DNA from: a virus
IMG/VR virus record: IMGVR_UViG_3300009553_000019
Coordinates: 62,001 to 126,000 of that record
Length of the DNA stretch: 64,000 bases
Direction: 5' to 3' (one strand)
Made by a program: the position numbers and the translations under genes. Below, piece after piece: positions 58,313 through 64,000 of this stretch (positions are counted from its first letter, which is position 1; every line of letters begins with the position of its first letter). The notes beneath the pieces are model-generated. The model saw only the letters and a list, made by a program, of their open reading frames with translations. It was not told the origin of the DNA and searched no databases.

Positions 58313-58921
58313 ATGACACGTGAACAGAAGCTACTCTTGTTTAAAGAGTATGCTCCAATGGCTAAGAGATTAGCCAAATCTTGGATGAAGCGACTTCCAA
58401 GTTCAATACAGATAGAAGATCTTGAATCAGCTGCTATGATGGGGCTTTGGGACGCTATCAATCGAAAAGGTGGCGTTGATTACCTAGAAAACCTAATAGC
58501 TGTCAGAATTAGGGGTTCAATTATCGATGAACTTAGACGGCAAGATTGGCTAAAAAGAAGACAGCGAACTTCTTACTTGAAGGGGAAGGGGATAAGATCT
58601 CTAACCCAGGTTGGTATATACGACCCAGCAGCGTTTGAAGACTTTGAAATAAATTCGAATCTTCAACTGTATCGTTTAGAATTTGAGCCTGACGCTGATG
58701 ACTTTAGTGAAGAGGTTAGGTTTCTATTTAGAGAAGCTGTCAAAGAGTTGCCAAAAAGAGAACAGCTTATCATTGGTGGTATTTTACAAGGTGATACACT
58801 AAAAACAATCTCAAAGAGATTGAAATTATCAGAACCAAGAATCTGCCAGCTAAAAACAAAGATACTAAAAAAGCTTCGAGATAGTCGACATCTCAAGACA
58901 TTGGTTAGAGACGATTTATAG
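58313..58921 (+). CDS. Sigma-28 (FliA/WhiG)-like RNA polymerase sigma factor
   Basis: 202 residues. Region 2: YAPMAKRLAKSWMKRLPSS, IEDLESAAMMGLWDAI, VRIRGSIIDELRRQDWLKRR. Region 4: LPKREQLIIGGILQGDTLKT, ISKRLKLSEPRICQLKTK. This matches the FliA/sigma-28 branch (RGaildeLR..DWvpR). It would redirect host RNA polymerase to phage promoters, perhaps late ones. A strong terminator overlaps its stop. Confidence 0.88.
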   Translation: MTREQKLLLFKEYAPMAKRLAKSWMKRLPSSIQIEDLESAAMMGLWDAINRKGGVDYLENLIAVRIRGSIIDELRRQDWLKRRQRTSYLKGKGIRSLTQVGIYDPAAFEDFEINSNLQLYRLEFEPDADDFSEEVRFLFREAVKELPKREQLIIGGILQGDTLKTISKRLKLSEPRICQLKTKILKKLRDSRHLKTLVRDDL

Positions 58922-58970
58922 CGTCTAAGGTTGCTTTTTTTAGAAACCTTAGACGCTATTGTTTTGTTTG
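58920..58970 (+). terminator. Intrinsic terminator after the sigma gene
   Basis: GCGTCTAAGGTT (58921-58932) pairs with 58945-58956 (12 bp, 13 with the flanking A-T), loop 12, then TATTGTTTTGTTTG. The stem starts right at the sigma stop codon. Confidence 0.85.
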
Positions 58971-58972
58971 AT

Positions 58973-58981
58973 TGGTAGAAT
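58973..58981 (+). promoter_or_regulatory. Extended -10 promoter TGG-TAGAAT, leaderless
   Basis: TGGTAGAAT ends 7 bases before GTG 58989 and follows a terminator, so it must restart transcription. The message would begin at the GTG, as at 14262. Confidence 0.55.
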
Positions 58982-58988
58982 CTGATAA

Positions 58989-59102
58989 GTGGTTAACATT
59001 AAGCGACTAGTCACTATCATCGTTAATGACCCAATCAACCCAGTGCTAATTGGACTGGTATTGGGAGCATTGTTTATGGTTTGTCTAGAGACGTTTCGTT
59101 GA
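58989..59102 (+). CDS. Small membrane protein, 37 aa
   Basis: GTG 58989 to TGA 59100. VNIKRLVTIIVND is followed by PINPVLIGLVLGALFMVCLETF, whose core is one hydrophobic helix of about 18 residues. It stands alone between a terminator and a downstream gene, with its own extended -10 box 7 bases upstream. Small single-helix phage proteins of this size are often lysis-related or inhibitory, but the function is unknown. Bases 59103-59182 hold a weak GACTTT/AAAGTC stem and no gene. Confidence 0.55.
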   Translation: MVNIKRLVTIIVNDPINPVLIGLVLGALFMVCLETFR

Positions 59103-59182
59103 CCTTCTAAAGCTAAGTATCAAGCAGACTTTCAACTCTTTTTAAAGTCGGTTTTACCATGACTACGAAGTTGGGTATCTAA

Positions 59183-59476
59183 ATGTCTGAAGCAAGAAAA
59201 TCAACTGCAAGACTTTTTGGCTATGATGGAGAATCTGGTGATCCAGTCATCATGAGAAATCAAGATGGGGTTGAGTCGTTACAGATTGTTCAGGCAGTAG
59301 TTGACGGAGAGCCACTAACAAAAGAGTTTGTTAGCATCAAAGAAAGGGAAGGTGACCCTGATCTTTATGATGTAGAGACTATTTACGACCCAGCAAGAGA
59401 TGGACCAGCTATGGTTAATAGCCCTAGTTTTAAGTCTGGCTGGGATCGTACCTTTGGAAGGAATCAGTCTAACTGA
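59183..59476 (+). CDS. Hypothetical protein, 97 aa
   Basis: Alpha/beta, acidic (LFGYDGESGDPVIMRNQDG; VDGEPLTKEFVSIKEREGDP). Shares its last base with the next start. Unrecognised. Confidence 0.6.
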   Translation: MSEARKSTARLFGYDGESGDPVIMRNQDGVESLQIVQAVVDGEPLTKEFVSIKEREGDPDLYDVETIYDPARDGPAMVNSPSFKSGWDRTFGRNQSN

Positions 59477-59730
59477 TGGCTCACAATCAAGTTAGACATG
59501 TAGCCGTTTATCCCTGCGTTGTTTGTTCAACGATGCTTGAAGCTAGGGATGGAAACCAATGCTATGAATGTGGTGAGTGGTTGTGTCAAGAATGCAGAGA
59601 TTCTAAAAAGCATGTTTGTGAGCCAAAAGGTTTAACACCGAAATACTGGGATGGTCTTATGAAGCTTCTCAGAGAATCTCCAACTATAGTTGATACTACA
59701 TCTGATTTTGAAATAAAGGAACTGCCATGA
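59476..59730 (+). CDS. Small zinc-finger (B-box/AN1-like) protein, 84 aa
   Basis: PCVVCSTMLEARDGNQCYECGEW (split here: PCVVCSTML, QCYECGEW, LCQECRD, KHVCEPK) gives seven Cys and a His in a cross-brace-like order. It resembles B-box or ZZ-type fingers by spacing only. 4-base overlap downstream. Confidence 0.65.
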   Translation: MAHNQVRHVAVYPCVVCSTMLEARDGNQCYECGEWLCQECRDSKKHVCEPKGLTPKYWDGLMKLLRESPTIVDTTSDFEIKELP

Positions 59731-60215
59731 AATATGAGAAAGATTCGTTTTTAATCGTTAAGAAGCAAGTTGTCAGTGCTGGAATTTACACTGAAAGAAA
59801 GCTTTTGTATGCTAAGATTGGGGAGGATTTCGTTAGAGTAAATTTTGCTGAAATTTTGTCTACAAAAGTTGCAGCTGAACAGCGGCTTAAAGCCTCAACT
59901 GCAGGAAAATCTCTGGAAGAACGTTGGAAGGTTAGCTACCACTCCAATAGTATGGAGCCCATACTTGTCAAGTATAGACCATCCACTCGGAGATTTGTAG
60001 ACAGTAGGGGGTTTAAGGTAGCTTCTCAGTTGTTTCAAACAGAAGTTGAAGCTGCTCAAGCGCTACTGAACTATCAAGTTAGTAAATTCGATGAAGCACG
60101 ATACGAGATTAAGAAGTACTCAAAAGGTGTTACTGTTGCAAAAAGGAAATTAGATGTCGCAAAAAAGAAAGCTGCGAAAGTCAGTAATAAAGTCGTCAAA
60201 TCAGAGTCAGCTTAA
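59727..60215 (+). CDS. Hypothetical protein, 162 aa, basic C-terminus
   Basis: Residues 1-110 are alpha/beta (SFLIVKKQVVSAGIYTERKL; DFVRVNFAEILSTKV); the last 45 are Lys-rich (VTVAKRKLDVAKKKAAKVS) and likely bind nucleic acid. Its final 62 bases are also read by the next gene in another frame. Unrecognised. Confidence 0.6.
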   Translation: MKYEKDSFLIVKKQVVSAGIYTERKLLYAKIGEDFVRVNFAEILSTKVAAEQRLKASTAGKSLEERWKVSYHSNSMEPILVKYRPSTRRFVDSRGFKVASQLFQTEVEAAQALLNYQVSKFDEARYEIKKYSKGVTVAKRKLDVAKKKAAKVSNKVVKSESA

Positions 60216-60414
60216 GTCAGGAAAGCTGCCAATAACCATCACAACAGCTAAAGGGATCTACAAAGCTTGCGTATGCTTGATCAAGAACAGAGATGAAAAT
60301 GGTAGGCCTAAAGATCTACACTTCATCGCTGACGATAAGACGATTACCCTAGAAGGTGGGGAAGAGTTTGTGATTGGTTATTTCCCTGAAGATGTCATCT
60401 CAAAGAAAGATTGA
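60154..60414 (+). CDS. Hypothetical protein, 86 aa, out-of-frame overlap
   Basis: ATG 60154 is the only good start; it overlaps the preceding gene by 62 bases in a different frame. The first 20 residues are basic (MSQKRKLRKSVIKSSNQ), the rest beta-rich (ITITTAKGIYKACVCLI; TITLEGGEEFVIGYF). A later, non-ATG start cannot be excluded. Not recognised. Confidence 0.55.
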   Translation: MSQKRKLRKSVIKSSNQSQLKSGKLPITITTAKGIYKACVCLIKNRDENGRPKDLHFIADDKTITLEGGEEFVIGYFPEDVISKKD

Positions 60415-60669
60415 ATGATGGCAGGACTTAAGTCGATCTCTCTAAACGTTGAGGCTGCTGAGGAGCTAGCACTCATCAGTTCAGTAGATGATTCGGTTTG
60501 GTTGGTTATCTCCTTCAAGTGGTATGACTTGGCTACCTTAGTTTGGTGGATTCTGACACCCTCTACTAAGCGTGCAACGATTGTATTGACTCTTCATGGT
60601 GGAGAGAAAATTCGTGCCAAATGTGTTCGAATTGCTAATAGACATGCTCGTATTCGTGGGTTTGTGTAA
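60415..60669 (+). CDS. Hypothetical protein, 84 aa
   Basis: ISLNVEAAEELALISSVDD, then VWLVISFKWYDLATLVWWIL, then IRAKCVRIANRHARIRGF. The middle is hydrophobic enough for a short membrane segment or a buried strand pair. 10 bases before ThyX. Unrecognised. Confidence 0.55.
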   Translation: MMAGLKSISLNVEAAEELALISSVDDSVWLVISFKWYDLATLVWWILTPSTKRATIVLTLHGGEKIRAKCVRIANRHARIRGFV

Positions 60670-60684
60670 AAAGAAAGATTGATA

Positions 60685-61677
60685 ATGCCTCAACGACCAA
60701 ATGTAGAAGCTGCTGACGAAATCCTTAACCTGTACTTCCCTGTTCTTGACCATGGTTTCGTAGCCTTGGTTGACTACATGGGTGGCGATGCTTCTGTAAT
60801 CAGAGCAGCTAGAACCAGCTATGGAGCAGGGACAAAACGATCTACAGAAGATCGAGCTCTTGCTAGATATTTGCAACGACATCGCCATACGACTCCATCA
60901 GAAATGACTGAGATTGTTGTTCACATGGGGCTGCCAATTTTCGTTGCTAGGCAGCTGGTTAGGCATCGAACAGCATCGCTTAACGAATACTCAGGTCGCT
61001 ACAGCAAAATGCCTATGCTGTTCTATCGTCCTGATCAAGAGCATCTTCAGCTTCAGTCAAAGACTAACAAGCAAGGAAGGGCTGGTGTAGTTGATGATGG
61101 GACATTTCATCGATGTGAATCTCAGTGGAAATCGAACGAAGAAAATGCTAAGAGCTACTATTCAAACCAACTAAGTTATGATGTTTCTCGTGAGTTGGCG
61201 AGAATTGATCTTCCACTTTCAACCTACACTTACTGGTATTGGAAGATGGATTTGCACAACCTGCTTCACTTTCTAGGCTTACGGTTAGATAGTCATGCCC
61301 AGTATGAGATTAGAGCTTTTTCGAATGTTCTAGCAGGAATCGTTCAAAGGATTGCTCCTGATACCTTCGAAGCCTGGCTGGAGTATGAGTTTTGTGGCGA
61401 GCGTATGAGCTACACTGAAATGGAGATGCTTCGACAGATGCTTGTTGTATCAGTCCCTGATCAATTTCCTAACGCCCAACAACTAGTACAAATGTCAACA
61501 AACAAAGATCTAGTTTCGGTTATGCCTGGATTATCTAATCGAGAAGTAGGGGAGTTTTTGAAGAAGTTCCAGCCCCGGACAAAGCCTGATTTTAGCCTAG
61601 ACTTGAGTACTGGTAAAGATGCCTCATTCTTTGAAGAGAAGATCCTTGCTGCAGTTCCAGCAGAAGATCTGACTTAG
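60685..61677 (+). CDS. thyX: ThyX, flavin-dependent thymidylate synthase
   Basis: ATG 60685 is preferred over TTG 60679. 330 residues. The ThyX motif RHRTASLNEYSGRYS (about 92-106) is intact, with LRLDSHAQYEIRAFS near 208. It methylates dUMP to dTMP with FAD and folate. A C-terminal extension of about 60 residues is beyond the common 250. Together with Dcd, dNMP kinase and the MazG-like protein it feeds dNTPs for replication. Confidence 0.93.
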   Translation: MPQRPNVEAADEILNLYFPVLDHGFVALVDYMGGDASVIRAARTSYGAGTKRSTEDRALARYLQRHRHTTPSEMTEIVVHMGLPIFVARQLVRHRTASLNEYSGRYSKMPMLFYRPDQEHLQLQSKTNKQGRAGVVDDGTFHRCESQWKSNEENAKSYYSNQLSYDVSRELARIDLPLSTYTYWYWKMDLHNLLHFLGLRLDSHAQYEIRAFSNVLAGIVQRIAPDTFEAWLEYEFCGERMSYTEMEMLRQMLVVSVPDQFPNAQQLVQMSTNKDLVSVMPGLSNREVGEFLKKFQPRTKPDFSLDLSTGKDASFFEEKILAAVPAEDLT

Positions 61678-61689
61678 CATTCAATCGTC

Positions 61690-61698
61690 TGGTATTCT
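61690..61698 (+). promoter_or_regulatory. Extended -10-like TGG-TATTCT before the sigma gene
   Basis: TGGTATTCT ends 11 bases before ATG 61710. Same TGG spacing as the other boxes, with a weaker -10. The message would have about 5 untranslated bases. Confidence 0.4.
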
Positions 61699-61709
61699 TA
61701 AACCTAACA

Positions 61710-62354
61710 ATGCTTGATTATCGTCAACGTGCTAAGACCCCACTCAATAAAATAGCTAAGACGATTGAACGTCTTTCAAAAGACGAAGAGCAAGTGTTGT
61801 TAGCAAAATGGCAGATAAAGAAGGATATCAAGGCTAGGAACGATTTGATCACAGCTCACTTACCACAGATTTTGCAGATCTGTGGTAAGTACGTTTCTAA
61901 GAGTCGTCTATCAATGGACGCTCTTGTTGGAGCTGCCACTGAGGGTTATATCGTTGCTTGTGATAAGTTTGATCGAAGCAGAGATGTTAGGTTTGTAACC
62001 TACGCTTCTCTCTGGGCAAAAGCCAAGATTATCGTAGTTATTCGAGACTTCAAGTTTCAAGGCTTGAATGGTAAACATGTTAATAACCATTTCTTCTTAG
62101 ATTTTGATCATGAAGACTTCCAGTTTGAAGCCAAGTCTCAACCCTCTTATGAGGATCTGGAATCTTTGGCTTCGATTAAAGATGCTATTCCAAAATTGCC
62201 TGCAAGAGAGCGTTTTGTAATTGAGAAGCTTTATTACGATGATAGTATCAAAACCAACGAGGACCTAGCTGCCGTGATGGGGATTAGTAGAGAACGCGTT
62301 AGGCAGTTGAAGGAACGAGCTCTAAACTCTCTGTCAGTTCTTTTAGATACATGA
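61710..62354 (+). CDS. Sigma-70-family factor (RpoH/SigA-like group)
   Basis: 214 residues. Region 2: KARNDLITAHLPQILQICGKYV, LSMDALVGAATEGYIVACDKF, RFVTYASLWAKAKIIVVIRDF. Region 4: LPARERFVIEKLYYDDS, LAAVMGISRERVRQLKERALNSL. Between them region 3 is short. It is a second complete sigma factor in the window, different in type from the FliA-like one. A 13-bp hairpin covers codons 50-60. It overlaps the next gene by 4 bases. Confidence 0.88.
   Translation: MLDYRQRAKTPLNKIAKTIERLSKDEEQVLLAKWQIKKDIKARNDLITAHLPQILQICGKYVSKSRLSMDALVGAATEGYIVACDKFDRSRDVRFVTYASLWAKAKIIVVIRDFKFQGLNGKHVNNHFFLDFDHEDFQFEAKSQPSYEDLESLASIKDAIPKLPARERFVIEKLYYDDSIKTNEDLAAVMGISRERVRQLKERALNSLSVLLDT
61858..61890 (+). repeat. 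13-bp perfect inverted repeat inside the sigma gene
   Basis: ACTTACCACAGAT (61858-61870) pairs perfectly with 61878-61890 around a 7-base loop, within codons 50-60. No T-run follows. Confidence 0.8.
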
Positions 62355-62608
62355 CCAACGATCATGTTCCAGTCTTGCTAGAAGTTGGCGACGTAGTAAA
62401 GTACAAGTATCGACATGTGGTAGCCATGTCTCCACATGGAGGAGCATTAAGGAAAGTGCTTCATACTCAGCATGGTGAGATTATTCAAACATTTGGAAAT
62501 GTCACCGTTAAGGTTCAATGGACGACTGGAGAACCTCGCTACGAGAAGGTTGCTAACTTACGTTTGTTTAAACGAAATCATGTTGTGCTAGCAATGAAGG
62601 ATTGGTAA
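62351..62608 (+). CDS. Hypothetical small-barrel protein, 85 aa
   Basis: Beta-rich with VGDVVKYKYRHVVAMSPHGG and GNVTVKVQWTTGEPRYEKV, a KOW/SH3-like barrel look. 4-base overlap upstream. Unrecognised. Confidence 0.6.
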   Translation: MTNDHVPVLLEVGDVVKYKYRHVVAMSPHGGALRKVLHTQHGEIIQTFGNVTVKVQWTTGEPRYEKVANLRLFKRNHVVLAMKDW

Positions 62609-63040
62609 ATGACGAAACCTGCGGAAATATGGGTTAATTTCGACAGTAATGGAGCGCCACTCTATGCATATGCTTCAGAGAAAGAGGGGGTCGATGGAGC
62701 AGGGCCAAGCTTTCCTGTTACACGATATATACTTCCTGTCATACCAGCTGGAGCTGTAGAGGACGCTCTGAAGTTCTTCAATCGACTCGTGAAGGATCAA
62801 AAGAGAATAGGGCTAGGGGTCGTCTATGCCATCGAAGCTAGAGACTACACCGTAGCTTCAGCTGCGACCAGAGCTGGTAGGTTAGCACTTTGGGCAGAAT
62901 TTGAAGCTGAACTGGATGGGTTCCATGCTCAAAGCATCGAGGCTAAGTATGCGATCCTGTGTGACGTGATCAAGAAATTCCGCGCCAAGTTTAGCACTAC
63001 AGTGGGGAAGTTTGAACAGTGCGATGGAAGGGTGAGGTAG
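62609..63040 (+). CDS. Hypothetical protein, 143 aa
   Basis: Alpha/beta (AEIWVNFDSNGAPLYAYAS; ILPVIPAGAVEDALKFFNRL). Immediately follows the small barrel gene. Unrecognised. Confidence 0.6.
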   Translation: MTKPAEIWVNFDSNGAPLYAYASEKEGVDGAGPSFPVTRYILPVIPAGAVEDALKFFNRLVKDQKRIGLGVVYAIEARDYTVASAATRAGRLALWAEFEAELDGFHAQSIEAKYAILCDVIKKFRAKFSTTVGKFEQCDGRVR

Positions 63041-63041
63041 G

Positions 63042-63257
63042 GTGATGGCCTGGGTATTTTACACCGGATTTGTGGGTGGATTCTTGATTGGGTTCTTGGT
63101 AGCATGGGTTGGAAAAATGAAATCAACTCAGTATACAGTAATCGCTGCTGATAGTGTTGTTAGAGGACAGTTAGATCAAGAGATTAGAAGAGCGAATATC
63201 GCTGAGGAACGGGTTCGGTTAGCTCGCAAAGCGCTAGACGACTTTCCAAAAGCGTAA
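63042..63257 (+). CDS. Small membrane protein with coiled coil, 71 aa
   Basis: GTG 63042 or ATG 63045. MAWVFYTGFVGGFLIGFLVAW is the membrane helix, then a charged helix (LDQEIRRANIAEERVRLARK). A spanin- or holin-partner-like look, but no cognate lysis gene is near, so I do not call it. Confidence 0.6.
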   Translation: MMAWVFYTGFVGGFLIGFLVAWVGKMKSTQYTVIAADSVVRGQLDQEIRRANIAEERVRLARKALDDFPKA

Positions 63258-63277
63258 ATTACGAAGAAAGTTTGGAA

Positions 63278-63535
63278 ATGAACAACGACGAACTACAGGA
63301 CTTGAAAGACACTTTAGAGTTGGTGGAAGCTGAGCTTTACCTCATCAATGCAAGACTTCGATTGGTAGGTAGTGGTTTGGTAATCGGAGATGCTGTAGTT
63401 GATGTCATATCAGTTGAAAAACGGTTTTTAACCCTCAGAGAGAAATACCTGTATAAGCAGAAAGAGAAGATAGAGAAACAACTCAAAGCAGAGACAGAAC
63501 GAAGAGATTGGGAACTTAGGACTCAACAAAGGTAA
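63278..63535 (+). CDS. Coiled-coil protein, 85 aa
   Basis: ATG 63278, with GAAGAAAG 8 bases before, over TTG 63272. ELQDLKDTLELVEAELYLINARL and KYLYKQKEKIEKQLKAETE are two helical halves separated by a short beta pair. Unrecognised. Confidence 0.6.
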   Translation: MNNDELQDLKDTLELVEAELYLINARLRLVGSGLVIGDAVVDVISVEKRFLTLREKYLYKQKEKIEKQLKAETERRDWELRTQQR

Positions 63536-63541
63536 AAGACA

Positions 63542-64000
63542 ATGCAAGACTTAGAACAAAAAATCAAATCGTTAGCAGCTAGAGGTAATGGTCGAAAGTC
63601 AATCGCCAACTTCCTAGGAATTACGGAGTACCAAGTCAGGAAGGTTTTGAAGGCAAAGACCTCACAAAGACAACCTAAGAAAAAGAGAGCTTTCAAGAGG
63701 AAACCACTAGAGCAGATGACCCATGCTTTCTTAGTGGTTGATGGTTCTGGATCAATGTCAGGGTTGAGAAATGCAGCTTTGAAAGCTCTCAATACTACCA
63801 TCTATTCGATAAAAGAAAACGCCAAGAAGACAAAGCAGAAGACAACTATCAGTCTTCTATGGTTTGGTGTAGGGGCAGGAGGGATCAGACCAGAATTCTT
63901 TAGAGTTCCTAGTGACGAGGTCGGTGTAGTTCTTTACTACCCGACTGAAGGAATGACTCCGCTTTATGATGGGATTGGAGAAGCAATCACCCAGCTGAAA
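63542..64000 (+). CDS. HTH plus von Willebrand factor A protein (partial, runs off the window)
   Basis: 153 residues visible, no stop before 64000. Residues 5-45 are an HTH (IKSLAARGNGRKSIANFLG, TEYQVRKVLKAKT). From about 60 the vWA domain starts: LVVDGSGSMSGLR gives the MIDAS D67-x-S69-x-S71, and GMTPLYDGIG carries the MIDAS Thr. vWA proteins bind metal-dependent ligands and in phages accompany particle or regulatory functions. The DNA-binding and vWA pairing in one protein is unusual. Confidence 0.75.
   Translation, partial: MQDLEQKIKSLAARGNGRKSIANFLGITEYQVRKVLKAKTSQRQPKKKRAFKRKPLEQMTHAFLVVDGSGSMSGLRNAALKALNTTIYSIKENAKKTKQKTTISLLWFGVGAGGIRPEFFRVPSDEVGVVLYYPTEGMTPLYDGIGEAITQLK

Noticed and set aside
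59103-59182. GACTTT/AAAGTC stem as terminator and TATCTA as promoter
   Set aside because: Stem is 6 bp with an 11-base loop, and the box lies only 2 bases before the ATG.
63042-63257. Holin or spanin
   Set aside because: A single helix plus coiled coil is suggestive, but no endolysin or partner is near.
1-64000. CRISPR arrays, integrase or transposase genes
   Set aside because: No repeat-spacer pattern and no such domain seen on either strand; the minus-strand reading frames are shadows of + strand genes.

Overview
The window is a densely packed stretch of a large tailed-phage genome. Every gene I can support is on the + strand. Neighbouring genes overlap by 1 to 8 bases or abut (many ATGA and GTGA junctions), the DNA is AT-rich, and the content is replication, recombination, nucleotide-metabolism and anti-defence genes with many small Cys-rich proteins. 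No terminase large subunit, portal, major capsid, integrase or lysis gene is recognisable, so this is one part of a larger genome. The host is not identified. A signal-peptidase I protein and a lipobox lipoprotein in one cassette suit a bacterium with lipoproteins. A small sigma-region-4-like protein (44561) reminds me of proteins I associate with Myxococcota and relatives, but that is a weak hint.

Layout. 0-13 kb: unknown genes, an SNF2-type helicase, a long structured leader (about 3.08-3.43 kb), then a replisome operon (helicase loader with zinc-binding N-terminus, DnaB-like helicase, HU, zinc-finger/Toprim primase, a MerR-like DNA-binding protein, a sigma-like protein, a DnaN clamp) and a NADAR protein. 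12.3-25.2 kb: a complete 7-deazaguanine route (QueD, QueE, a glutamine-amidotransferase/QueC fusion, a second free-standing QueC, DpdA, FolE), interleaved with a KH-domain protein, a radical SAM/SPASM enzyme, an FkbM methyltransferase, another methyltransferase and a tRNA(CAU). 25.5-44 kb: family A DNA polymerase, a SLOG protein, a PNKP-type phosphatase, DnaX, a probable ssDNA-binding protein, RecA, an Acb2/Tad1-like protein, SbcD and SbcC homologues, a MazG-like protein, dCTP deaminase, dNMP kinase, a RusA-type resolvase fusion and a trigger-factor-like chaperone. 44-58 kb: large, low-complexity, probably virion-associated proteins, interrupted by a two-gene cassette (51.7-52.7 kb) for an exported protein and a lipoprotein whose base and codon usage differ from the surroundings. 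58-64 kb: two sigma-70-family proteins, ThyX, small unknown genes and the start of a von Willebrand A protein that runs off the window.

How the genes work together. FolE, QueD, QueE and QueC would make preQ0 from GTP, and DpdA would exchange it into phage DNA. The amidotransferase fused to QueC points to 2'-deoxyarchaeosine (dG+) or a relative. ThyX, Dcd, dNMP kinase and the MazG-like protein would shape the nucleotide pool. PolA, DnaX, DnaN, helicase, loader, primase, SSB and RecA/SbcCD would replicate and recombine the genome. Modified DNA, NADAR (a possible counter to guanine ADP-ribosylation) and the Acb2/Tad1-like protein (a possible cyclic-nucleotide sponge) look like a layered anti-defence set.

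Expression signals include a recurring extended -10 box (TGG-TATAAT or TGG-TAGAAT) lying so close to some start codons that the mRNAs would be leaderless, two clear intrinsic terminators, and several long perfect hairpins inside the 5' parts of genes. Two genes have no ATG, GTG or TTG in the right place.
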